A DNA stretch of 7,830 nt from NCBI GenBank assembly GCA_004356265.1, contig SMXK01000203.1, forward strand, positions 1 to 7,830, read 5' to 3'. The stretch comes from Bacteroidota bacterium (GTDB lineage Bacteria > Bacteroidota > Rhodothermia > Rhodothermales > UBA10348). Both the position numbers and the translations under genes were made by a program. Shown here piece by piece: positions 1 through 5,318 of the stretch. Under the pieces are notes generated by a model, which ran no database searches, was not told where the DNA came from, and worked only from the letters and a program-made list of their open reading frames with translations. Positions within the stretch are counted from its first letter, which is position 1. Every line of letters begins with the position of its first letter.

Positions 1-1
1 T

Positions 2-1789
2 ATCTGGACTGATGTAGCTGGCGTGTTGTCGGCAGACCCTCGTCTCGTTCCCACCGCATTCACGCTACCCAACCTGAGTTATCGGGAAGCGTCGGAAATG
101 GCCTATTTCGGTGCAAGCGTGTTGCACCCCAGGACCATGCGTCCCATGCGCGACCTGGCCATTCCTTTGCAGATTGCCAGTTCGATGAGTCCGGACGCGC
201 CCAGGACGCTTGTCGAATCCACGTCTCCCGAAACGGAAGGACACGTGAAAGCTGTGACATCGGTCAGCGGTGTAGCCTTAATAATGATTGAAGGGACTGG
301 AATGATAGGTATTCCGGGCGTTGCGGGACGGTTATTCTCGGCGCTTGCCGACAAGTCGATTAACGTCCTGGTCATCTCACAGGCGTCAAGCGAACAAAGC
401 ATTTGCACTGGAATCAGAACTGACGACGTAGAACGCGCACTTGTTGTACTTCGGCGCACGTTTGAAATCGAACTAATGCGGCGTGATATCAACCGGATAT
501 ACGCGATCGAAAATGTCACTGTTGTGTCGGTAGTGGGCGATTATATGCGTGAGCAGCCGGGCTTGGCGGGACGGATGTTTTCGACGCTTGGTCGGGCAAA
601 CATTAATGTATTGGCCATCGCTCAGGGAGCCGCAGAAACGAACATTAGTGCGGTTATTGGAGCAGAAGATACCAAGAGGGCGGTTCGGGCGTTGCACGAG
701 GCTTTTGCGCGCGGGTATGAACGATTACATCTGTTTTTGATAGGCCCCGGTGGTGTGGGTAAGAAATTGCTCGAGTTGCTGGAAGCGCAATCGGAAAATC
801 TCCGCGAAAAACACCACATAAACCTTCGGCTGGTTGGGCTTGCGAATTCAAGATCAATGTATTGGGATCCGTCTGGAGTGGAGTACGGCCGCGCAACAGA
901 ATTACTGGCCGAAAAAGGAAACGCCTATCAGCCGGATGAGCTTGTTGAATTACTCGGCGATAGTCACGTCGAACGGCTCCTGGTGATCGATGCCTCGGCG
1001 TCTGAAGAGATATCAGATCTGTATGTGGAATTTCTAAATAAGCGAATCGGTATTGTTACGCCGAATAAAAAGGCGAATACAGGTTCGCTGGATTATTACC
1101 ACGAGCTTCGAGATGCGAGTCGCCGGAACGATGTCCCGTTTTTGTACGAGACCACAGCAGGCGGGGCCTTGCCGGTCATCCGCACGATCAATGATCTTGT
1201 CCGGACGGGGGATACCGTGAACCGGATAGAAGGTGTGTTGTCTGGGAGCCTGGCATTTATTTTCAGCAAGATGCGGGAGGGAAGCTCGTTTTCGGCGGCC
1301 GTGACCGAAGCCCGGCAATTAGGCAAGACGGAACCCGATCCACGGGAGGACCTGAGCGGGAAAGATGTTGCGCGAAAATTGTTGACGCTTGTTAGGGAGG
1401 CAGGCGTTCCAATCGAGCAGGACGCGATTACCGTTCACTCACTTGTGCCGCTGGATCTCGCAGACGTTTCCATTGACGAGTTCATGGACGCGTTACCTGG
1501 CCTGGACGATGGCTGGGCAGAAAAAATGGCGCGAGGTCCCCTTCAAATAGTTGCTTCCTGGGACCGGGAAGAAGGCCGTGGGAATCCCGGCCGCGCCGAA
1601 GTGCGGGCGATACAGATCAGCGAAGATTCGCCCTTTGCAACGTTAACGGGTTCAGAAAACATGATCGTCATTACGTCGGATCGATATCAGGAGTGGCCGA
1701 TGGTTATCAGGGGTGCGGGCGGCGGCCCCGCGTTAACTGCGTCCGGAATTCTGTCAGACATTCTTATCGCGGCTGAGCGTATGCGCTAA
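2..1789 (+). CDS. thrA: Bifunctional aspartokinase/homoserine dehydrogenase, 5' truncated by window edge
   Basis: This enzyme catalyses the first and third steps from aspartate to threonine, methionine and lysine: phosphorylation of aspartate, then NAD(P)H reduction of aspartate semialdehyde to homoserine. The frame is open from base 2, beginning IWTDVAGVLSADPR, so the GTG at 23 is an internal codon, not the start. About 220-230 residues of the kinase domain are missing compared with the roughly 820-residue ThrA family. Numbering from base 2, residues 1-71 are the kinase end, with FGASVLHPRT. About 85-235 hold two ACT repeats, each with the SQASSE/AQGAAE-type glutamine that binds threonine in plant homologues, so threonine feedback is likely. 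GPGGVG (248-253) is the nucleotide loop and TPNKKAN carries the dehydrogenase lysine. ETTAGGALPVI and a full homoserine dehydrogenase signature (437-459, ending GKDVARK) follow. The C-terminus is complete. No thrB or thrC follows; the next gene converges. Confidence 0.96.
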   Translation: MWTDVAGVLSADPRLVPTAFTLPNLSYREASEMAYFGASVLHPRTMRPMRDLAIPLQIASSMSPDAPRTLVESTSPETEGHVKAVTSVSGVALIMIEGTGMIGIPGVAGRLFSALADKSINVLVISQASSEQSICTGIRTDDVERALVVLRRTFEIELMRRDINRIYAIENVTVVSVVGDYMREQPGLAGRMFSTLGRANINVLAIAQGAAETNISAVIGAEDTKRAVRALHEAFARGYERLHLFLIGPGGVGKKLLELLEAQSENLREKHHINLRLVGLANSRSMYWDPSGVEYGRATELLAEKGNAYQPDELVELLGDSHVERLLVIDASASEEISDLYVEFLNKRIGIVTPNKKANTGSLDYYHELRDASRRNDVPFLYETTAGGALPVIRTINDLVRTGDTVNRIEGVLSGSLAFIFSKMREGSSFSAAVTEARQLGKTEPDPREDLSGKDVARKLLTLVREAGVPIEQDAITVHSLVPLDLADVSIDEFMDALPGLDDGWAEKMARGPLQIVASWDREEGRGNPGRAEVRAIQISEDSPFATLTGSENMIVITSDRYQEWPMVIRGAGGGPALTASGILSDILIAAERMR

Positions 1790-1794
1790 AGGCG

Positions 1795-1822
1795 CAGCGG
1801 GTACTCAGAGGACCTATCGCTG
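1795..1822. terminator. Possible shared hairpin between converging thrA and mreD
   Basis: The 24 bases between the two stop codons, with the end of mreD, can fold as CAGCG/CGCTG (1795-1799 with 1818-1822) plus an inner GGT/ACC (1800-1802 with 1812-1814), leaving a three-base bulge. No T-run follows on the plus strand and only a TTT lies on the minus side. It is therefore at best a weak terminator or an mRNA 3'-end stabiliser for the converging genes. A second short hairpin, TGCGC/GCGCA (1782-1796), surrounds the thrA stop. Confidence 0.25.
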
Positions 1823-2284
1823 GCTGAATATCCTGAAAAGTGTTGCTACCACTGCGGTGTATAACGCAGATCCCAACCAGAGTCCGGTAACAAGGAACGA
1901 GTTTCTGGCTCCGGACTGCAATGCCAGAAGGGTAACGAAAATGCCGTTGTGAACGAGAGCAATCACAAGTCCGCCCACAAACGCTTGCCGTGGTTGGATA
2001 GCCAGGTTGTCTCGTTCGGACGATGGTAGCATTCCCAACATGAAGCCTACCAGCGTTTTAACGAACATGTGCAACCCCCATGTATCGTAGATCGCGTCCA
2101 TGAGGAATCCGAATCCGAATCCGGTAATGGCGCCAGCTTGCCTGCCGTACCGAATGGCGGTGTATGCAATATACAGAAGTACCACATCAGGGTAGGCGCC
2201 CCAGAGCCGCAGTCGACCAAGAATCAGCCACTGTAAAGCAAGTACTGCTATTCCTATCAGAAGATGACGAACTACGATGGGCAT
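1814..2284 (-). CDS. mreD: Rod shape-determining protein MreD
   Basis: MreD is a small inner-membrane protein of the elongasome. It works with MreB, MreC, RodA and PBP2 to direct lateral wall synthesis. This 156-residue protein has the usual MreD length (about 150-180) and is hydrophobic throughout. Five or six membrane segments are visible near residues 6-23, 32-46, 49-63, 72-86, 101-121 and 130-150. The core GFGFGFLMDAIYDTWGLH (about 55-72), followed by a VGFMLG helix, matches the family pattern of a glycine-rich helix, an aspartate and then a GLH loop. The start is ATG at 2284, with no Shine-Dalgarno sequence. It stands alone: thrA converges downstream and the next upstream gene is divergent, whereas mreD normally follows mreB-mreC. 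The family assignment rests on topology and this motif, because MreD sequences are poorly conserved. Confidence 0.82.
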   Translation of the reverse strand: MPIVVRHLLIGIAVLALQWLILGRLRLWGAYPDVVLLYIAYTAIRYGRQAGAITGFGFGFLMDAIYDTWGLHMFVKTLVGFMLGMLPSSERDNLAIQPRQAFVGGLVIALVHNGIFVTLLALQSGARNSFLVTGLWLGSALYTAVVATLFRIFSQR

Positions 2285-2427
2285 GAGATGAACTGCAGTT
2301 TTATTCGGCCCGCAAATTACGAATCAAACTAACACGGATTGGAGCGACGTGGATTGAAGCGATATGGAACCTCAAACTTCACGTGGTGTTCGGCTTTATC
2401 GAGCTTCAAAACTGATCTCTTTTAACG
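2285..2427. promoter_or_regulatory. Divergent promoter region between mreD and the small membrane protein gene
   Basis: This 143-bp spacer must drive both flanking genes. It contains a 12-base direct repeat (GGATTGGAGCGA at 2336-2347 and GGATTGAAGCGA at 2351-2362, 11 of 12 identical, 15-base period). It also has an imperfect palindrome centred on CACGTG (2375-2390). A weak minus-strand promoter for mreD could be TTGATT (2322-2327) and TAAAAC (2298-2303) with an 18-base gap. No convincing plus-strand promoter was found. The regulatory role is inferred from position. Confidence 0.35.
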
Positions 2428-2703
2428 ATGGCAGCCGCTAAAAAAGCAATAGAACCGCGAAAACGACGTCGTGGGCAAAAGCGAAAATCTACCAAGATGG
2501 TTTTCGTCCGAAAGAATTATTTGCTGTTGCTGCTTGGGCTCGGTCTCGTTATCGTTGGTTATGTGATCATGCGCCTGGAGAATGAGGTTGATGGATTCAT
2601 CTCGTTATATGTAGCCCCGCTCCTTATTCTCGGCGGATACCTTGAAGTGATGTACGCGATTTTCTATCGTGAAAAAGAACCAGAGCCCGAGGCTCAGTCG
2701 TAA
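2428..2703 (+). CDS. Small two-helix membrane protein, DUF3098-like
   Basis: The 91-residue protein has a strongly basic N-terminus (11 Lys/Arg in the first 23 residues), then two hydrophobic helices at about 31-49 and 58-80, and a short acidic tail (EKEPEPEAQS). The layout of an aromatic/basic KNY entry, a glycine-rich first helix ending in VIM, and a second helix APLLILGGYLEVMYAI resembles the Bacteroidota DUF3098 family, whose function is unknown. By the positive-inside rule both ends should be cytoplasmic. ATG at 2428 is taken as the start; ATG at 2497 (residue 24) would give a 68-residue protein without the basic arm, closer to the conserved core. No Shine-Dalgarno is present before either. 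The stop codon overlaps the converging namZ gene by 10 bases. The coding call is firm; the family name is from pattern memory. Confidence 0.72.
   Translation: MAAAKKAIEPRKRRRGQKRKSTKMVFVRKNYLLLLLGLGLVIVGYVIMRLENEVDGFISLYVAPLLILGGYLEVMYAIFYREKEPEPEAQS
2672..2695 (-). terminator. Putative intrinsic terminator of the ndk-namZ unit, inside the opposing gene
   Basis: On the minus strand, starting with the GA of the namZ stop codon, GAGCC-TCG-GGCTC (2695-2683) forms a 5-bp GC-rich stem with a 3-base loop. TGGTTC and then five T (2676-2672) follow. The stem-to-T distance is slightly long for a classic terminator, but the position, right at the end of the operon, is what one would expect. The same bases encode the Glu/Lys/Pro-rich tail of the plus-strand gene. 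Confidence 0.5.
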
Positions 2704-4031
2704 AGCAGATAAGGTTTTGTCGCTGAGCGGAACTGATTTACCTCTACTTCCCACGATTCGGCTATTGCAGAGATAGACATCCCGCTGGCCAGTCCGTTCG
2801 CCAAACGATCACCACCGCTTAGAAGTCCCATCCATCTCTTGTTGACGAGATTCTCACGCACTGAGTCCGGGGCAAGATCCATTACGACTTTCAGTACTTC
2901 CAGTCCTGTCGCAAGTGGTCGAAATTGCCGGATGTTATGAACCGCTATCTTGATAACAGCAATCTCTTCGCCATCAAAACTTGGATTGTTGGCGACCCCG
3001 GCTATAGAATGTGGTGTTGTGAGACCGGCTTCGAATTGAACACCCGACAAATTCATTTCGGTGAGGGAGGCAACGGCGGCGACTGCATCCAGCCACGGCG
3101 CCCCGACGGTCAAAAACGGAGCGGATGTACCACGACCTTCTGATGCCGAAACGGCCTCGAAGAAACACGTGCCCAGATAAACCAACGCGGTTTCGAAAGT
3201 CGGAATATTCGGGCTCGTTGGAATCCAATCCAGCCCCGTGTCGGGCCACATCATGTCGCGTGTCCAGCCCTCCATGTTAATAACCGTGAGACTGAGATCC
3301 TCCAGATCTTCGAGATAACCTTCGCCTTTTATCATCTTCGCCAGTTCACCCACGGTCAAACCGTGTTGGATGGGAATGGGGTAGGGGCCTACTCCGGAAG
3401 TGAAATCCATGTCTAATACATAACCATCCATCATCTCTCCGCCGAGAGGATTCGGCCGGTCCAGGATTACGAACGAAATACCGGCCCTCGCAGCAGCCTG
3501 CATAGATCGACCCATCGTCGCGATGTATGTATAAAATCTCGCTCCGATATCCTGAATGTCGAATACGAGAATATCCAACGTCGCGAGGATCTCGGGCGCC
3601 GGGGCATTGGTCTGCCCGTATAAACTGTAAACCGGAATTCCCGTCATGTCATCCAGTCCATCCTCGACTGCAGCGCCGGCTTCCGCGTCTCCTCGCAGGC
3701 CATGCTCAGGGCCGAACAACGCCACCAGTTCAACATTCGGAGCGTTGTTCAACAAGTCAATCACGTGGACTCCGTCGTTAAGGGCGGTCTGATTTGTCAC
3801 GAGACCAACACGTTTTCCGGAAAACAGATCAAACCCGTTTTCGCTCATGATCTGAGCACCGGTCTTTACGACCACAGCTTCCCGGGATAAGCTGGGCTCG
3901 ATTTCAGGAGAGTCGGGGCTATCACTACAGGCGCTCAGCGCAATGGCGAGACAAACGATTAGAATCGAGCTTGATGGACCGGTCGCACGGACCCAGGTTA
4001 TCATTCGATCAATTTTGATCTGATGGATCAC
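2694..4031 (-). CDS. namZ: Exo-beta-N-acetylmuramidase NamZ (DUF1343, GH171) lipoprotein
   Basis: NamZ-family enzymes remove N-acetylmuramic acid from the non-reducing end of peptidoglycan fragments, feeding wall recycling outside the cytoplasm. The protein has 445 residues from GTG at 4031. A lipoprotein signal ends in LSAC with Cys35, so it should be membrane anchored on the periplasmic side or surface. Family landmarks in order are VGLVTNQTA (76-84), LFGPEHGLRG (105-114, with Glu109 a candidate catalytic acid), VFDIQDIGARFYTY (156-169), DRPNPLGG (191-198), HGLTVGEL (223-230), NIPTFETALVYLGT (275-288) and SEGRGTSAPF (297-306). The C-terminus YLLYD is typical and complete. GTG at 4031 overlaps the ndk stop by 4 bases (GTGA), suggesting coupling. 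ATG at 4004 would give a 26-residue signal peptide and is an equally good start. The family assignment is firm; the exact substrate is inferred. Confidence 0.93.
   Translation of the reverse strand: MIHQIKIDRMITWVRATGPSSSILIVCLAIALSACSDSPDSPEIEPSLSREAVVVKTGAQIMSENGFDLFSGKRVGLVTNQTALNDGVHVIDLLNNAPNVELVALFGPEHGLRGDAEAGAAVEDGLDDMTGIPVYSLYGQTNAPAPEILATLDILVFDIQDIGARFYTYIATMGRSMQAAARAGISFVILDRPNPLGGEMMDGYVLDMDFTSGVGPYPIPIQHGLTVGELAKMIKGEGYLEDLEDLSLTVINMEGWTRDMMWPDTGLDWIPTSPNIPTFETALVYLGTCFFEAVSASEGRGTSAPFLTVGAPWLDAVAAVASLTEMNLSGVQFEAGLTTPHSIAGVANNPSFDGEEIAVIKIAVHNIRQFRPLATGLEVLKVVMDLAPDSVRENLVNKRWMGLLSGGDRLANGLASGMSISAIAESWEVEVNQFRSATKPYLLYD
4007..4020. repeat. Perfect inverted repeat just before the alternative namZ start
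   Basis: GATCAATTTTGATC is an inverted repeat with 6-bp arms and a 2-base centre. It ends two bases before the CAT (4002-4004) that encodes the alternative ATG of namZ on the minus strand. It falls within a cluster of four GATC sites (4007, 4017, 4026 and 4046). It could be an operator, a small mRNA hairpin affecting namZ start choice, or chance. Confidence 0.4.
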
Positions 4032-4459
4032 GGTGTGTTGTTAACGATCGAATGCTCAGGGAAGAAATAATTGCCCTCGAGGCGACCATTTTCAACTGAA
4101 TCAGAACCATGAACAATGTTTTCACCAACTGAATCTGCATACGCCTGGCGAATCGTTCCTTCGTCGGCTTCGGCAGGATTCGTGGCGCCGATCAATGCCC
4201 TGAAGTCCAGGACAGCATTTTCTTTCTCAAGCACGATGGGCACACACGGACCGCTCGACATAAAGGCTGTCAATTCACCGAAAAACGGACGTTCGCTGTG
4301 TACCACGTAGAACCCTTCTGCCTCACGCAGACTCAGTTGAACCATTTTAAGTGCGCGGACTTTGAAACCGGCACCTTGAATGCGGCTGATGACGTCGCCG
4401 ATCAGATTTTTACGGACGCAGTCCGGCTTCAGGATGGCAAGTGTACGTTCTATGGACAT
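4028..4459 (-). CDS. ndk: Nucleoside diphosphate kinase
   Basis: Ndk moves the gamma-phosphate from ATP to other nucleoside diphosphates through a phosphohistidine, balancing cytoplasmic NTP and dNTP pools. The 143 residues match the usual length. All key residues are visible: Lys11 in ILKPD, Tyr51, Arg87, Thr93 in GATNP, Arg104, Asn114 and the catalytic His117 in NIVHGSDS. The family stretches EAEGFYVVH and ERPFF are intact. A tail of about ten residues (PEHSIVNNTP) extends past the usual YFF end. Start is ATG at 4459; a T-rich run lies before it instead of a Shine-Dalgarno sequence. It is the first gene of a two-gene unit with namZ. A strong terminator separates it from the lipoprotein gene upstream, so it should have its own promoter in 4460-4620. 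Confidence 0.97.
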   Translation of the reverse strand: MSIERTLAILKPDCVRKNLIGDVISRIQGAGFKVRALKMVQLSLREAEGFYVVHSERPFFGELTAFMSSGPCVPIVLEKENAVLDFRALIGATNPAEADEGTIRQAYADSVGENIVHGSDSVENGRLEGNYFFPEHSIVNNTP

Positions 4460-4620
4460 GTTAAAAGAAAAAAATCAGAATGATAATGTTGGTTTGTGGC
4501 ATTCAGCTCCGTACACGCAGCCAGGAATTAACCGCGCCGCCTACCGGAGCCGCGTACCGGAGGCGCGTACCGGAGGCGAAAAGATACCCACCGAGCATGC
4601 ATCGGGTCCGAACGGGCGGG
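4460..4620 (-). promoter_or_regulatory. Upstream region of ndk-namZ
   Basis: Because a terminator sits at 4621-4648, transcription of ndk must begin in this 161-bp stretch. The only promoter-like hit is a TATCAT -10 box (minus strand, 4485-4480) with no convincing -35, which would give a leader of about 14 bases. The far part is GC-rich and holds three 13-bp tandem repeats. ORFs read across it have no recognisable protein character. Confidence 0.35.
4542..4580. repeat. Three tandem 13-bp repeats upstream of ndk
   Basis: TACCGGAGCCGCG (4542-4554), TACCGGAGGCGCG (4555-4567) and TACCGGAGGCGAA (4568-4580) are contiguous copies. The first two differ at one base, and the third differs from the second at its last two. 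Nearby CGCGCC (4533-4538) can pair with GGCGCG (4562-4567), so the block could fold as RNA. It is well above the local GC content. It may be a repeated protein-binding site or a slippage-derived microsatellite. Confidence 0.8.
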
Positions 4621-4648
4621 GAAAAAGTCGTGAATCAGCGCTTCACGA
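4621..4648 (-). terminator. Intrinsic terminator of the small lipoprotein gene
   Basis: Reading the minus strand, TCGTGAA-GCGCTGA-TTCACGA (4648-4628) forms a 7-bp stem with a 7-base loop. C and then five T (4626-4622) follow directly. It lies about 20 bases after the stop codon at 4670, the expected place. It separates the lipoprotein gene from ndk. Confidence 0.7.
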
Positions 4649-4669
4649 TGCGGGTGCACCGGTCAGTTT

Positions 4670-5125
4670 TCAGTGAAGCACTTCCAGGCTTGCACGGTAT
4701 AGGAGATTCGATGGCGCTGATGCATTCGGATAAGGTGATAACTCGATCAGTCTCAGCGTGAAAGGAGGAATAGCAGAACTGTCTGAACCTGTGAAAGGCG
4801 TAGCAACAAGTCCGGGAATTTCCAGCTTCAGACCTGGCAACTGACCCGACGGATAAGTGACGTCGAGCCGAATAATGGCCCTCCCGGCTGTGACGCAAAC
4901 CACATCCTCGGGGCAGCGGCTCTCTTCAACAACTTCCACAAACGTGATTTCAATTCCTGACTCGCCAATCGAAATGGTCTCGCCCTCATTCACGAGCAGA
5001 ACGCCGTCTTCGAAACTGCCGGATCCATCTGCGGTGTCGGCGTCGAGGCCCGTGTTTTCGCTACAGCCTGCGCTGAATAACAAAACAAAGCCTAAAAACA
5101 GGCTGGCAATTGATTTTTTAAACAT
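4670..5125 (-). CDS. Small lipoprotein with CPxDVxC motif, function unknown
   Basis: The 151-residue protein begins MFKKSIASLFLGFVLLFSAGC, a lipoprotein signal with Cys21 as the lipidated residue (Ser at -3, a tolerated variant). After an acidic, Gly/Ser-rich linker (22-40) comes one beta-rich domain. Its landmark is ESRCPEDVVCVTAG (68-81), resembling a lipoprotein family of unknown function with SRCPxxVxCxWAG; here the tryptophan is a threonine. Cys71 and Cys77 could form a disulfide in the periplasm. ATG at 5125 is chosen over the in-frame ATG at 5167 because the upstream 14 residues (MRPDWVEILPVGQI) do not fit a signal peptide. A GGTAGG element precedes 5125, and a candidate promoter box overlaps 5167. 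It appears monocistronic, ending in the terminator at 4621-4648. Confidence 0.75.
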   Translation of the reverse strand: MFKKSIASLFLGFVLLFSAGCSENTGLDADTADGSGSFEDGVLLVNEGETISIGESGIEITFVEVVEESRCPEDVVCVTAGRAIIRLDVTYPSGQLPGLKLEIPGLVATPFTGSDSSAIPPFTLRLIELSPYPNASAPSNLLYRASLEVLH

Positions 5126-5164
5126 AATCTGACCTACCGGCAGAATCTCCACCCAATCCGGCCT

Positions 5165-5196
5165 CAAATGAATAATTTCCTGTTGTGGGTAATCAA
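5165..5196 (-). promoter_or_regulatory. Candidate Bacteroidota-type promoter of the lipoprotein gene
   Basis: On the minus strand, TTG (5196-5194) lies 21 bases before TTCATTTG (5172-5165), close to the Bacteroidota TTTG / TAnnTTTG promoter (one mismatch in the -7 box). Transcription would begin near 5158, leaving a leader of about 33 bases to the ATG at 5125 and excluding the ATG at 5167. The match is short and could be chance. Confidence 0.3.
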
Positions 5197-5318
5197 TAAA
5201 TCTACAAGTTGTTTCGTCGGGCAGTGGAAAAGGTACTGGCAGAGGGCCTTACCTTCGTACCGGGATTCGCACGTCTCGCTGGACCGCAGTATTGCCCCGA
5301 CTTTTTGACGCCTGATCA

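Noticed and set aside
103..519. 138-codon minus-strand frame within thrA
   Set aside because: It is antisense to the conserved ACT region; Ser/Thr-rich with no motif, so a shadow.
4542..4580. Tandem repeats considered as a CRISPR array
   Set aside because: The units are 13 bases and directly adjacent with no spacers, and no cas gene is present.
4480..4761. 93-codon plus-strand frame across the ndk upstream spacer
   Set aside because: It runs through the tandem repeats and terminator and into the antisense of the lipoprotein gene. Its peptide has no domain, and the spacer is better explained as regulatory DNA.
5126..5318. Search for a tRNA, riboswitch or small RNA in the lipoprotein/PLP-enzyme spacer
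   Set aside because: Only a 5-bp GGTAC/GTACC pairing with a long loop was found; no cloverleaf or known riboswitch core is visible.
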